Origin: Cellulophaga tyrosinoxydans
GTDB lineage: Bacteria > Bacteroidota > Bacteroidia > Flavobacteriales > Flavobacteriaceae
NCBI RefSeq assembly: GCF_900176415.1
Contig: NZ_FWXO01000006.1
Span: 86,488 to 150,487 of the forward strand
DNA length: 64,000 nt
Reading direction: 5' to 3'
The notes under the pieces are model-generated. The model was not told where the DNA came from. It searched no databases and worked only from the letters and a program-made list of their open reading frames with translations. Made by a program: the position numbers and the translations under genes. Positions 25,364-34,796 of the stretch are shown piece after piece; the first letter of the stretch is position 1; each line of letters begins with the position of its first letter.

Positions 25364-28315
25364 TTATAAACTATCACAGTTAAATTCTTCTTTATCCTTT
25401 TTTCTAGGACCTTGTGTAGGTTTTCCTCCGTCTTTTTCTTTTAACATCATATTAATTAAAAGATTACGCTCTGTTTGTATCGCCTCTCTTTGCAATTTAT
25501 CTTTTTCAATATCAAAATAAACAGCTCCGTCTATGAGTGTTTTTTCAGATTTTGCATAAACAGATAATGGATGATCTGACCATAATACTAAATCAGCATC
25601 TTTACCTTCTTTGATACTACCTGTTCGCTGATCTAAGTGTAATAATTTTGCAGGATTAATGGTTACCATTTTCCAAGCTTCTTCCTCCGAAACTCCACCG
25701 TATTTTACAATTTTACCAGCTTCTTGGTTTAGTCTTCTAGACATTTCGCGATCATCACTATTAATAGCTACTGTAATCCCTTGACTATGCATTATCGCTG
25801 CATTATAAGGTATGGCATCATTTACTTCGTATTTGTAGGCCCACCAATCGCTAAATGTAGAGCCACCAACGCCATGTTCAGCCATTTTATCCGCTACTTT
25901 ATACCCTTCAAGAATATGAGTGAAAGTGTTAATTTTAAAATTAAACTTTTCTGCAACTTTCATTAACATGTTAATTTCACTTTGTACATATGAGTGGCAA
26001 GAGATAAAACGTTCGCCATTTAAAATTTCGGCAATTACTTCCATTTCTTGATCATAACGGTAGGGCTTTCCGCTTTTCTTTAAAGCATCATATTCTTTTC
26101 CTCTTTGGAAATAATTAATGAAAACTTGTTCCACACCCATTCTTGTTTGTGGAAAACGGCTAAAGCTTCCCCAGTTGGATTGTTTTACGTTTTCTCCTAA
26201 AGCAAATTTTATGAATTTAGGACTGTTAGCGTAGATCATATTTTGTGCAGATTCTCCCCATTTTAATTTTATTATAGCAGAACGACCACCAATTGGGTTT
26301 GCAGAACCATGTAGTAATTGTGCTGAGGTAACTCCACCTGCAAGATTGCGGTAAATATTCATATCCTCGTTATCCACCACATCTTCCATAGATACTTCTG
26401 CTGAAGAATTTTGTCCTGCTTCATTTACATCTAATAGTGCAATATGAGAGTGTTCGTCTATGATACCTGCAGTTAAGTATTTTCCGGTTGCATCAATAAC
26501 TTTGGCGCCACTACCATTTAAATTTGTGCCAATTTTGGCTATTTTTCCATTTTTTACAAGAACATCGGTATTTTCTAATATTCCAATAGCTTCACCAGTC
26601 CAAACAGTAGCATTTTTAAAAAGAATGGTTTCTTGTACTGGTTTTGTTGCATTACCATATCCAATATTGGGGTAAGTAACAGCCATTATTTTGGGCGTTT
26701 CTTCTGTCTTTTCTTCTTTTTCTTTTTCAGTAAAACTTTTCGTTTTTACCGCCTTGAAAAAAGCTTCTTTTCCAGTGGGTAGAATTAACCTTCCGGATAA
26801 TTCATCGGAATTATTACGCGCCATGCCAGTCATACGATAAATCTTCTCGCTTTCTTTTGTGTTAAAAGAAATATCCATCCAATTATCGGCATAACTAAGT
26901 TTAGAGCTCAGTTTTAAAGTATCTTGTTTAACCTCTAATTTTGGCTTACTTAGTTCCCCTGTAATAGATAGGTTAAACGTTGTGCCATCAATAGGCAGGT
27001 TATAATCTCCTCTTATATCTATAGTGTTGATGTCATTCACCACACTTTTATCACCTTGAACCCAATTTTCGTAAAGTGTAGTGCTTTTGTCAAAAATATC
27101 ACCTGAAGTAATTAAAAAATTGGCAAAACTACCTGGTTGTAAAGATCCAATTTGTGCACTCTTTCCTAAAATACTAGCCGGAACTGTTGTTAAGGCTTCT
27201 AAAGCTTTGGTTTTAGAAAGACCAAATGAAATGGCTTTTTGTAGATTCTCATTGAATTTTGATGAAGATTTTGAATCATACATGGTAAATGAAAAAGTAA
27301 TTCCGTTTTCTGCCATTGTTTTTGGATTGGCGGGAGCCTGGTTCCAATATCTCATATCTTCCAATGAAACATAACCTGCTTGATATGGGTTTGAAACATC
27401 ATACGCATCAGGAAAGTTTAAAGGCACAATATATTTGGCATTGGTCGCTTTTATATCAGCTATATTCTCGTATTCATCTCCACCTGCTAAAATTACATAT
27501 TGAATGCCGTAAGCATCACCAATTTTATCGGCAAGCAAATCATTGCCTTTATCTTTCGCTTCAAATATTTGAATTAAATTTTTATTAGCTATTAATGCTT
27601 CTAAGGATTGGTCTCGGGTATCAGATTTTCCTTGTGCGTACCAATTCATATCGCTATACATTTGTCGTAATAAAGCAGTGGTACCCATCAAAGAAGTTGG
27701 GTAAGACTGATTTTTAACTACACTGCGATCAAAAGAAAAATACTGAGCCGATTTGTTATCCAATACTCTATTGGCATCTGTGCCTTCGTTATTTAAAGCT
27801 ACCAAAACCCCTGTTCCACGCGCTATACCATCTTGTAGGTGGGTATTTACAACTCCGAAACCAGCTTCACGTAATTCTTTGGCTTTTTTAGCATCGTATT
27901 TAAATTGAGCTACCGCGTTGGTTTCTGGCATAATATGGTCATTCCAGTAAAACCCTTCGCGTGAAGGTTCGTACTCTGCTGTTCTTCCACCACCAGATGG
28001 TCTTTTTGGCTTTTCTACCCCAAAATCTGAATAAATATCAATAAAGGAGGGATAGATAGATTTTCCGTTTAAATCAATCACCACCGCATTTTTAGGCAAG
28101 GTAACTGTATTCCCAACTTGCTTTACTTTACCATTTTGAATTAGCAAAGTTCCTTTTTCAATAATCTGGGTAGGTGTTACATAGATTTTAGCATTGGTAA
28201 AGGCGGTGTAATTGTTGTTTTTTGATTTTACGCCATCATTTTTAGGAAAATAATCTTGCGCAAATAATTGGCTGCTGCACCATAGGAAGGTGAGCACGAG
28301 TAATCGCAGTTTCAT
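25364..28315 (-). CDS. large secreted amidohydrolase with two amidohydrolase-like modules
   Basis: A 983-residue exported protein (signal peptide about 1-19, ending SSQLFAQ). The first module (about 30-430) has the amidohydrolase frame (AKIYVTPTQIIEKGTLLIQNG, IGSLQPGSFANFLI), but its first strand reads PSFIDIYSDFG, lacking HxH. A beta-rich linker follows. The second module (about 610-965) has GIIDEHSHIALLD near residue 620 with the metal histidines, the late aspartate motif VAINSDDREMSRRL, and the closing GSIKEGKDADLVLWSDHPL. The second module is therefore the likely enzyme. The substrate is unknown; relatives include imidazolonepropionase and prolidase-like enzymes. Confidence 0.85.
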   Translation of the reverse strand: MKLRLLVLTFLWCSSQLFAQDYFPKNDGVKSKNNNYTAFTNAKIYVTPTQIIEKGTLLIQNGKVKQVGNTVTLPKNAVVIDLNGKSIYPSFIDIYSDFGVEKPKRPSGGGRTAEYEPSREGFYWNDHIMPETNAVAQFKYDAKKAKELREAGFGVVNTHLQDGIARGTGVLVALNNEGTDANRVLDNKSAQYFSFDRSVVKNQSYPTSLMGTTALLRQMYSDMNWYAQGKSDTRDQSLEALIANKNLIQIFEAKDKGNDLLADKIGDAYGIQYVILAGGDEYENIADIKATNAKYIVPLNFPDAYDVSNPYQAGYVSLEDMRYWNQAPANPKTMAENGITFSFTMYDSKSSSKFNENLQKAISFGLSKTKALEALTTVPASILGKSAQIGSLQPGSFANFLITSGDIFDKSTTLYENWVQGDKSVVNDINTIDIRGDYNLPIDGTTFNLSITGELSKPKLEVKQDTLKLSSKLSYADNWMDISFNTKESEKIYRMTGMARNNSDELSGRLILPTGKEAFFKAVKTKSFTEKEKEEKTEETPKIMAVTYPNIGYGNATKPVQETILFKNATVWTGEAIGILENTDVLVKNGKIAKIGTNLNGSGAKVIDATGKYLTAGIIDEHSHIALLDVNEAGQNSSAEVSMEDVVDNEDMNIYRNLAGGVTSAQLLHGSANPIGGRSAIIKLKWGESAQNMIYANSPKFIKFALGENVKQSNWGSFSRFPQTRMGVEQVFINYFQRGKEYDALKKSGKPYRYDQEMEVIAEILNGERFISCHSYVQSEINMLMKVAEKFNFKINTFTHILEGYKVADKMAEHGVGGSTFSDWWAYKYEVNDAIPYNAAIMHSQGITVAINSDDREMSRRLNQEAGKIVKYGGVSEEEAWKMVTINPAKLLHLDQRTGSIKEGKDADLVLWSDHPLSVYAKSEKTLIDGAVYFDIEKDKLQREAIQTERNLLINMMLKEKDGGKPTQGPRKKDKEEFNCDSL

Positions 28316-28457
28316 AATGTTAGAATTAGTTAATTAGTCTGTCTTAAAAATAAGTTAAATCATTTTAAGAGGTATAGGATACGCCATTTTTTAACAGTTA
28401 TTTGGCATGTAATTATGAATCCTTAAAAAAATAATTAGCATTTTAAAAATGATAGAA

Positions 28458-29525
28458 TTATAGTGGGTGCTTTTTATGATAACTCACCATTAACAAAACA
28501 ACTTTACTATAACTTTTTATACCGTCTTCCTGATTGTTTGCTTTTAAGAAGGTATTAAAAACCGATTTAAAAATGGGTTCTGAAATATTTTCGTAGCGCA
28601 ACCAAAAGTCATTAAGTTCTTGATAGTTTTTACGAACACCAGGATTTACTTTCGAAATGAGTGAATTAAACGTTTTTTCATCATTCTCCTTTAAATTACT
28701 TAAACAGTAGCTCAAGGCATAGGAATAGGCCGCGTATTTAAAATAAATATCATCATTATATAGGGTTGCCAAATAACCTATTAAATTCGTTTCGTTTTCC
28801 GCAGAATAGCCAATTTGATGCCCAATTTCATGCCCGCAAATAACAGGGAATCTAAACGCAGGAATTAATGCATTTACCTGTGCTTCATTGGTAAACGGAT
28901 TTAAATATCCTCCATAACCCATATAACTTATTGGAGTGCTAAAAATAGATTCTTTTAAACTAGCCTGTTCGTATGATAAAAATGGATGGACTTTTTCTAA
29001 TTGTTGATACCCTGAGATTGTTTTAGAGAATATCTCCTTATTGGAGTAAGGAACAACTATCATTTTGGTGCTATCGGCTGTAATGCTTAGTTGCGTGTCG
29101 TTTGTTTTTTTAATTAAGGCAGCGATAAAGGATAAAAGTTCTTCTTTGCTTTTAGTTTCTTCTATTTCTAGTTTATCCGCAATAGGATGTCTGTAATAAT
29201 TTAATCCCCAGCTTAGATTAAAAGTGAAATAAGCTACAGATAAAACCACAAAACAGTTTCTCAGAAACACTAATTTATTACTCCAGATATACTTACGCTT
29301 TTTAATTATGTAGTAAAGAGCTAAAAGTGTAAGAATGGCATAGAGTAGATCACCAACAGAAAAAGGAATCCACCCTAATAAAAAACGATAGCTTTTTGAT
29401 AGCTGTACATAAAGTCCATTGCTATAGTAGTTTTCGATTATATCTGGATAATTACTTAGCCATTTAATCAAAAATATTTGTGGTACTAGGGAAATAGCAA
29501 TGGCATTTTTAAGCTTGTTTTTCAT
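28458..29525 (-). CDS. DUF3810 membrane protein with a zincin-like HEIGH motif
   Basis: A 355-residue protein with two or three N-terminal transmembrane segments (about 8-24, 53-75, 88-106) and a long soluble part. Residues 232-236 read HEIGH, with E243 and E245 shortly after (SAENETN), as in HExxH metallopeptidases with a downstream glutamate ligand. DUF3810 has no established activity, so peptidase function is inferred from the motif alone. A TATTTTTG box lies 23 bases upstream, facing away from the pepD promoter. Confidence 0.85.
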   Translation of the reverse strand: MKNKLKNAIAISLVPQIFLIKWLSNYPDIIENYYSNGLYVQLSKSYRFLLGWIPFSVGDLLYAILTLLALYYIIKKRKYIWSNKLVFLRNCFVVLSVAYFTFNLSWGLNYYRHPIADKLEIEETKSKEELLSFIAALIKKTNDTQLSITADSTKMIVVPYSNKEIFSKTISGYQQLEKVHPFLSYEQASLKESIFSTPISYMGYGGYLNPFTNEAQVNALIPAFRFPVICGHEIGHQIGYSAENETNLIGYLATLYNDDIYFKYAAYSYALSYCLSNLKENDEKTFNSLISKVNPGVRKNYQELNDFWLRYENISEPIFKSVFNTFLKANNQEDGIKSYSKVVLLMVSYHKKHPL

Positions 29526-29548
29526 GTAAACCTAAATATTTTCTTTTT

Positions 29549-29556
29549 CAAAAATA
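29549..29556 (-). promoter_or_regulatory. -7 promoter box of the DUF3810 gene
   Basis: TATTTTTG on the minus strand, 23 bases before the ATG at 29525. It lies 20 bases from the divergent box for pepD. Confidence 0.55.
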
Positions 29557-29576
29557 GGCTATTCTTTAAGTATGCG

Positions 29577-29584
29577 TATTTTTG
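29577..29584 (+). promoter_or_regulatory. -7 promoter box of pepD, deciding its start codon
   Basis: TATTTTTG lies inside the first codons of the longer pepD frame (ATG at 29572). Transcription would begin near 29590, so the ATG at 29602 must be used. Confidence 0.6.
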
Positions 29585-29601
29585 AATCTTATAAAAATTT
29601 T

Positions 29602-31059
29602 ATGAATACAGAAATAAGAGCATTAGAGCCAAAAAGTGTTTGGAACAAGTTTGCAGATTTAAATGCAGTGCCAAGACCCTCTAAAAAGGAAGAAAGGGTA
29701 ATCCAATTTATGTTGGATTTTGGAAAAAGTCTTAAACTAGAAACATTCAAGGATGAAGTTGGAAATGTAATCATTAGAAAACCTGCAACGAAAGGCTATG
29801 AAAATAGAAAAATAATTACGTTGCAATCTCATTTAGATATGGTACATCAAAAAAACAATGACACTGTTTTTGATTTTGATACTCAGGGAATTGATATGTA
29901 TGTGGAGGAAGATTGGGTAAAAGCCAAAGGTACTACGCTTGGTGCAGATAATGGCCTTGGAGTGGCAACAATTATGGCACTTTTGGAGCGTACTGATATT
30001 CCACATCCTGAATTAGAGGCGTTATTTACTATAGATGAAGAAACTGGAATGACTGGCGCTATGGGTTTAAAAGCAGGAGTGTTAAAAGGAGCCATTCTTC
30101 TGAATTTAGATACCGAAGAAGATGATGAAATAGACATAGGTTGTGCTGGTGGAATTGATGTTACTGCTACAAGAAATTATAAGGAAAAACTTAGTGGTAT
30201 TGGTGCTATTGCTTTTGAAATAACGGTTAAAGGATTATCAGGCGGGCATAGTGGTATGGATATTCATAAAGGATTGGGTAATGCCAATAAAATTATGAAT
30301 AGATTGTTATACTCGGCTTCGGAAAAATTTAGGGTTAGAATTTCAGAAATTAATGGAGGAAGTTTACGAAATGCAATTCCAAGAGAAAGTGTAGCCGTGG
30401 TAACGGTAGATAAAGCGCATAAAGATGATTTTCTCAAAGAATTTAATTCTTGGTCCGCTACTATTAAAACCGAATTAAAAGTACAAGAACCAAATTTAAC
30501 AATAGGCTTAATTGAAACTAAAAAGCCTAAAAGAGTTATGGGGAGTCGTACACAAGATAAATTTTTGAAAGCAATGTATGCAGCGCAAAATGGTGTGTAT
30601 GCCATGAGTGCAGCTATGGACGATTTGGTAGAAACTTCTAATAATATTGCCAAAGTAAAAGTTGCTAATGGAAAAATACATATTGGGTGTTTAACACGCT
30701 CTTCTGTAAATTCTGCGAAGTTAGATTTGGCAAATACGCTAAAATGTACTTTTGAATTGGCTGGCTTTTCTGTTGATTTTAGTGGCGAATATCCGGGATG
30801 GAACCCCAACCCAAATTCAGCAATTTTAAAAGTATTAAAGGCGCAGTACAAGAAGGTTTTTAATGAAGAACCAAAAGTGGTTGCTTGTCATGCGGGTTTG
30901 GAATGTGGTATTTTAGGTCAAAATTATCCTGATATGGATATGATAAGTTATGGTCCAACAATTAAAGGAGCCCATTCTCCAGATGAACGAGTGAGCATTT
31001 CTTCCGTTCAGAAATTTTGGAAATTCACCTTAGATATTTTGAAGAATATCCCTGAATAA
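29602..31059 (+). CDS. pepD: aminoacyl-histidine dipeptidase (M20 family)
   Basis: A cytoplasmic zinc dipeptidase that cleaves Xaa-His dipeptides such as carnosine. I choose the ATG at 29602 (485 residues, beginning NTEIRALEPKSVW). The longer start at 29572 lies upstream of a promoter box, and the family begins near IRALEP. M20 metal motifs are LQSHLDMVHQ, the bridging aspartate in GADNGLGVATIMA, DEETGMTGAMGLK with the catalytic glutamate, and a late HSPDERVS. The dimerisation domain sits between (KGLSGGHSGMDIHKGLGNAN). No signal peptide. Confidence 0.93.
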   Translation: MNTEIRALEPKSVWNKFADLNAVPRPSKKEERVIQFMLDFGKSLKLETFKDEVGNVIIRKPATKGYENRKIITLQSHLDMVHQKNNDTVFDFDTQGIDMYVEEDWVKAKGTTLGADNGLGVATIMALLERTDIPHPELEALFTIDEETGMTGAMGLKAGVLKGAILLNLDTEEDDEIDIGCAGGIDVTATRNYKEKLSGIGAIAFEITVKGLSGGHSGMDIHKGLGNANKIMNRLLYSASEKFRVRISEINGGSLRNAIPRESVAVVTVDKAHKDDFLKEFNSWSATIKTELKVQEPNLTIGLIETKKPKRVMGSRTQDKFLKAMYAAQNGVYAMSAAMDDLVETSNNIAKVKVANGKIHIGCLTRSSVNSAKLDLANTLKCTFELAGFSVDFSGEYPGWNPNPNSAILKVLKAQYKKVFNEEPKVVACHAGLECGILGQNYPDMDMISYGPTIKGAHSPDERVSISSVQKFWKFTLDILKNIPE

Positions 31060-31086
31060 AGGGATGAAAATGGATTTGTAAAACCA

Positions 31087-31094
31087 TAAATTTG
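31087..31094 (+). promoter_or_regulatory. candidate -7 promoter box of the secreted M48 protease
   Basis: TAAATTTG matches TAnnTTTG, 21 bases upstream of the ATG at 31116. No TTG at 19 bases. Confidence 0.4.
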
Positions 31095-31115
31095 TCTTTA
31101 AACAAATAATATATA

Positions 31116-31883
31116 ATGAAAAAAGGAATTTTACTTTTTACGGCTATGCTTTTATCTTTTAGTATCCATGCGCAATTTGGCAAGGTATTAAAAAAAGGGA
31201 ATGTAGATGCTGGAAAAAAACTTGTAGCAGCTGCATCTTTATCTGATGAAGATATGGCGAAATTATCATTAGAGTCTGTGGTTTGGATGGATGAAAATAA
31301 TCCTGTTGGAGAAGCTGGAGATGCCTATGCAGATCGATTAGCTAAATTAGTTTCAGGATTTGAATCTGAAGACGGATTAGCGCTGAACTTTAAAGTATAC
31401 TTGGTAACTGACGTAAATGCTTTTGCAACACCAGACGGCAGTGTAAGAGTTATGGCTGGATTAATGGATTTAATGACGGACGATGAAATTTTAAGTGTTA
31501 TTGGCCATGAAATTGGTCATGTAAAATTAGGTCATTCTAAGGAACGTTATAAGGCAGCTTATAAAATTTCAGCTGCTAAAGATTTGGCCGTAGCAAATAC
31601 AGATTCAGGAAAAATTTTAGCTGATGATGAAATAGGTGGTTTTGTTGAAAATGTTCTTAATGCACAATTTTCTCAAACTAATGAGTCCGAATCTGATGAA
31701 TACGGATTTGATTTTTTAGTACGTCATAATTTAAATTACCATGCAATGGAAGGTGCTTTTACAAAACTTGCTTCTTTAAGTGATAATGGAGGTAAAGGTT
31801 CACTTACTTCTTCGCATCCTGGTAGTGCAAAACGCGCGGAAAGAGCAAAAGAGTGGGCAGATAAGCAAGATGCTAAAAAATAA
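31116..31883 (+). CDS. secreted M48 family metalloprotease
   Basis: A 255-residue exported zinc protease (signal peptide about 1-20, ending SIHAQ). The HEIGH motif is at 131-135 in VIGHEIGHVKLGH, the third ligand in NESESDEYGFDFLV, and a C-terminal family motif is TSSHPGSAKRAERAKEW. It resembles the catalytic part of BepA/LoiP-type periplasmic quality-control proteases without their TPR tail. It lies 56 bases after pepD, with its own promoter-like box, and ends at a strong terminator. Confidence 0.92.
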   Translation: MKKGILLFTAMLLSFSIHAQFGKVLKKGNVDAGKKLVAAASLSDEDMAKLSLESVVWMDENNPVGEAGDAYADRLAKLVSGFESEDGLALNFKVYLVTDVNAFATPDGSVRVMAGLMDLMTDDEILSVIGHEIGHVKLGHSKERYKAAYKISAAKDLAVANTDSGKILADDEIGGFVENVLNAQFSQTNESESDEYGFDFLVRHNLNYHAMEGAFTKLASLSDNGGKGSLTSSHPGSAKRAERAKEWADKQDAKK

Positions 31884-31901
31884 TTAATTAGATAGAGTAA
31901 T

Positions 31902-31944
31902 AAAAAAGCTTCATTCCATTTTTAATACGGAATGAAGCTTTTTT
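31902..31944. terminator. bidirectional terminator between the M48 protease and the PPIase gene
   Basis: Perfect 16-bp arms (31902-31917 and 31929-31944) begin with AAAAAAGCTT and end with AAGCTTTTTT, around an 11-base loop. It separates two converging genes. Confidence 0.93.
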
Positions 31945-31971
31945 TACAGATAATATTTTGGGGTTTATCTT

Positions 31972-33111
31972 TTAGTTAGATATGCTAACCAGTTCCAAAT
32001 CAAATATCAAATCGGTATTTGGTCCAATTGGCCCTCTACCAGCTTCGCCATAACCTAAGTGTGCAGGAATAAATACTCGTGCCTTTTCACCTTCTTTTAA
32101 ATTCATCACAGCTTCTTTAAATCCGGCAATCATTTGAGCATCTAAACTTACCAACATTGGCATTGGTTCGTAACCCATTTGATCTCTTCGCTGCCAGCTG
32201 TATTGACCAAATAATTTGGCAACTTCTTCATAATTACTATCAAATAAACGTCCGTCTTCAAAGTAACCTGCATAATATAAGTTAGCAGTTTCTCCAATTT
32301 TAGCAACACTACCAGTACCTTCTTTTAAAGTATATATTTTTAATCCAGAAGCTAAGGTTTTAGCTTTGCTTTTTTGGTCAGCTATTTCACTTGTAAAAGT
32401 TGCCATGGAGCTTTTCATATTAGCTTGGCGTTCCGCTTCGATTCTTGCAGCTTCTTTCTCTCTAATTTCCTCGTCTGCAAAATATTTAGTCATTACTGCA
32501 ACAGCATCAAACTTTTTAGCTTCTTTACCGTTACGAATAATCTTTACTTTATTCATAACTACAGCTTCTACAGGTTTATCATTAGCACCTGTTTTTACGT
32601 TTGCAATAGAATCTAACACATCTAAACCATTTACAACTTCTCCAAAAACAGAGTGTCTACCATCTAACCAAGGGGTTGCTTTGTGTGTTATAAAAAACTG
32701 ACTTCCATTTGTTTTAGGGCCAGAATTTGCCATAGAAAGAATTCCTTTTCTTGAATGTGATAATGAATCCACAAATTCATCTGCAAAACGATATCCAGGA
32801 TTACCCATCCCTGTAGCAGTAGGATCACCACCCTGAATCATAAAATCTTTCATTACTCTATGAAAAGTAAGTCCGTCATAATATTTTTTTCCTTTTAAAC
32901 TATCGGTAACAAAAGGATTATCGCCCTCTGCTAGTGCAATAAAGTTCGCAACAGTTACAGGCGTTTTTTCAAATTCTAATTTTACAATAATGTCACCTTT
33001 TGAGGTTTGGATATCAGCAAAAACGCCATCACCTAAATCGGCTGTTTTACTAGATTTACAACTTGTTATAAGTGCAGTTGCAATAAGAAATAAACTAAAG
33101 AATTTTTTCAT
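31972..33111 (-). CDS. cyclophilin-FKBP fusion peptidyl-prolyl isomerase, lipoprotein
   Basis: A 379-residue lipoprotein (lipobox LITSC, Cys about 18) with two isomerase folds. The cyclophilin-type domain (about 28-190) shows FHRVMKDFMIQGGDPTATG, GSQFFITHKATPWLDGRHSVFG. After an acidic helical linker with EKEAARIEAERQ, an FKBP-type domain follows (about 260-379; YYAGYFEDGRLFDSNY, GEKARVFIPAHLGYGEAG). It should speed proline isomerisation of envelope proteins. It starts 10 bases after gldI, itself an FKBP-type lipoprotein, so the two are probably co-expressed. Confidence 0.93.
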   Translation of the reverse strand: MKKFFSLFLIATALITSCKSSKTADLGDGVFADIQTSKGDIIVKLEFEKTPVTVANFIALAEGDNPFVTDSLKGKKYYDGLTFHRVMKDFMIQGGDPTATGMGNPGYRFADEFVDSLSHSRKGILSMANSGPKTNGSQFFITHKATPWLDGRHSVFGEVVNGLDVLDSIANVKTGANDKPVEAVVMNKVKIIRNGKEAKKFDAVAVMTKYFADEEIREKEAARIEAERQANMKSSMATFTSEIADQKSKAKTLASGLKIYTLKEGTGSVAKIGETANLYYAGYFEDGRLFDSNYEEVAKLFGQYSWQRRDQMGYEPMPMLVSLDAQMIAGFKEAVMNLKEGEKARVFIPAHLGYGEAGRGPIGPNTDLIFDLELVSISN

Positions 33112-33121
33112 TTTTTTTAAA

Positions 33122-33700
33122 CTATTTAATTGGATTTTGCTCTATTTTAAGAATTTCTATTGATGATTTAATGGGTGTATTAGGTTCTATTTTATTGTCA
33201 TCGCCATGATAACCAAAACCTAAGGATGAAGGGAATAAAAAGGTTGCTTTTTCTCCTTCTTTTAATAACGTAAACGTATTTCTTAAACCTTTGAATAAGC
33301 TTGGTTTATCCACTTTTATTTGTTGCACCCCAATTTCTTTTGCTGAATAAATGGTATCATTTGTTAAGGTCATGATGTTGTAGGTTAAGGTTACAATATC
33401 TTCTCCTTTAGGGATATAGGTTGTGCTGTCGTTTTTAGTTTCGTAATAAAACCAAGAGCCACTTGAGGTAGGTAAATACTGATGTAAAGTATCTTTTTTT
33501 ACCAAAGCATTAATAATACCAACTTCTATTGCTAGGAGCTCTTTGTTGCGCTCTACGGTAGATTTTACAATTTTTGGAACAGAGCTGCGTATAGGCTTTC
33601 TAGCTTCTGGGCCATCGCAACTAAAAAGGAATAGGGCAATTAAAAAATAGAGGCTATTTTTTACGTGTGTCTTGCTATTGTTTTTTATGTGTGCCAACAT
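33122..33700 (-). CDS. gldI: gliding motility-associated FKBP-type isomerase lipoprotein GldI
   Basis: A 192-residue lipoprotein (lipobox LFLFSC, C28, after a short basic start). The C-terminal FKBP domain (about 95-190) shows GEKATFLFPSSLGFGYHGDDN, EPNTPIKSSIEILKI. GldI is an envelope lipoprotein required for gliding in Flavobacterium johnsoniae, where gliding depends on the type IX secretion system; its presence suggests that this organism glides. Its ATG shares one base with the nrnA stop codon, indicating translational coupling. Confidence 0.9.
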   Translation of the reverse strand: MLAHIKNNSKTHVKNSLYFLIALFLFSCDGPEARKPIRSSVPKIVKSTVERNKELLAIEVGIINALVKKDTLHQYLPTSSGSWFYYETKNDSTTYIPKGEDIVTLTYNIMTLTNDTIYSAKEIGVQQIKVDKPSLFKGLRNTFTLLKEGEKATFLFPSSLGFGYHGDDNKIEPNTPIKSSIEILKIEQNPIK

Positions 33701-34719
33701 TATAACTGGTTTATGTCGTTTTTATATTTCGGTAGCAAGGATACAAAATACTCCTCAGTTTCTTTTAAAGAAACATCGCTTTTTCCACCAGCGGCATTAT
33801 GATGCCCACCACCTTGAAAATGTGCTCTTGCAAATTCATTGACTGAAAAATCACCTTCCGATCTAAAGGATATTTTAATAATACCTTCTTCTTTGTTTTC
33901 AATAAATATTACTGCAAAGCGAATTCCATCTAAAGTAAGTCCATAATTCACAAAGCCTTCGGTATCTCCTTTTTTATAATTATAGGTGTCTAATTCTTCC
34001 TGACTAAGTGTAATATATGCCGTAGCATAGTCTTCTAAAATAACCATGTTTTTTAGCGCACAGCCTAATAAATGTAATCTACTAGGCGAATTGGTATCGA
34101 ATACAACATTATGTATATAGGTATTCTTCGCTCCTCTATCAATAAGGTCGGCTACAATACGGTGTGTGGTACTTGTCGTAGAAGAAAATTTAAAAGAGCC
34201 AGTATCGGTCATTATTCCTGCATATAAGCAATTCGCCATTTCAGCGGTTATTTTATCCGTGTCTCCTAAGAAATTAATAAAATTATAGACCATTTCGCAG
34301 GTAGAACTCATGGTAACATCCGAGTAGGTCACCAAGGCATAGTCCGAAGGTTCTTGATGGTGATCTATCATGATGAATTCTGCAGTAGCTTCTTCTAAGT
34401 TAGATTGCATTTGACCTACGCGCCCAAGGTGATTAAAATCGAGTGTAAAGATTAATGTGGCTTCTTTTAAAACCCGTACCGCTTGTGAGTTTTCTACTTC
34501 AAAATTTAGAATTTTATCACTGCCAGGCATCCATTTTAAAAATTTTGGAGCATCATTAGGGCTAACTATGGTAGCATTTTGCCCCATGTTATTTAAATAA
34601 TGCCACAAACCTAGCGTAGAACCAATAGCATCGCCATCTGGGTTTTTATGTGGGATTATTGCAATTCTTTGCGGAGTGCTTAGTAAGCCTTTTATGCGTT
34701 TTATATCTTCTAAATTCAT
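33700..34719 (-). CDS. nrnA: DHH-family oligoribonuclease / pAp phosphatase
   Basis: A 339-residue NrnA-like enzyme that degrades short RNAs and pAp. The DHH domain contains HKNPDGDAIGS near residue 25, TLDFNHLGRVG and MIDHHQEPSD. The C-terminal DHHA1 domain ends in GGGHHNAAGGK. All metal-binding motifs are present. The start is fixed by the domain, yet the promoter box TATCTTTG lies only 5 bases upstream, again suggesting a leaderless transcript. gldI follows directly. Confidence 0.92.
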   Translation of the reverse strand: MNLEDIKRIKGLLSTPQRIAIIPHKNPDGDAIGSTLGLWHYLNNMGQNATIVSPNDAPKFLKWMPGSDKILNFEVENSQAVRVLKEATLIFTLDFNHLGRVGQMQSNLEEATAEFIMIDHHQEPSDYALVTYSDVTMSSTCEMVYNFINFLGDTDKITAEMANCLYAGIMTDTGSFKFSSTTSTTHRIVADLIDRGAKNTYIHNVVFDTNSPSRLHLLGCALKNMVILEDYATAYITLSQEELDTYNYKKGDTEGFVNYGLTLDGIRFAVIFIENKEEGIIKISFRSEGDFSVNEFARAHFQGGGHHNAAGGKSDVSLKETEEYFVSLLPKYKNDINQL

Positions 34720-34724
34720 GGCCG

Positions 34725-34732
34725 CAAAGATA
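34725..34732 (-). promoter_or_regulatory. -7 promoter box of nrnA
   Basis: TATCTTTG on the minus strand matches TAnnTTTG, 5 bases before the ATG at 34719. Confidence 0.5.
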
Positions 34733-34766
34733 CTATTTTATAACATAGTGGTAACGTTCAAAGTGG

Positions 34767-34774
34767 TATTTTTG
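34767..34774 (+). promoter_or_regulatory. -7 promoter box of the PhoD-like gene
   Basis: TATTTTTG matches TAnnTTTG and lies 22 bases before the ATG at 34797. It is divergent to the nrnA box. Confidence 0.55.
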
Positions 34775-34796
34775 TAGTACCGTAAACTTAGATTAC

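Noticed and set aside
30264..30851. 195-codon open frame on the minus strand inside pepD
   Set aside because: The opposite strand encodes conserved M20 motifs; the frame has no recognisable domain and no start signal.
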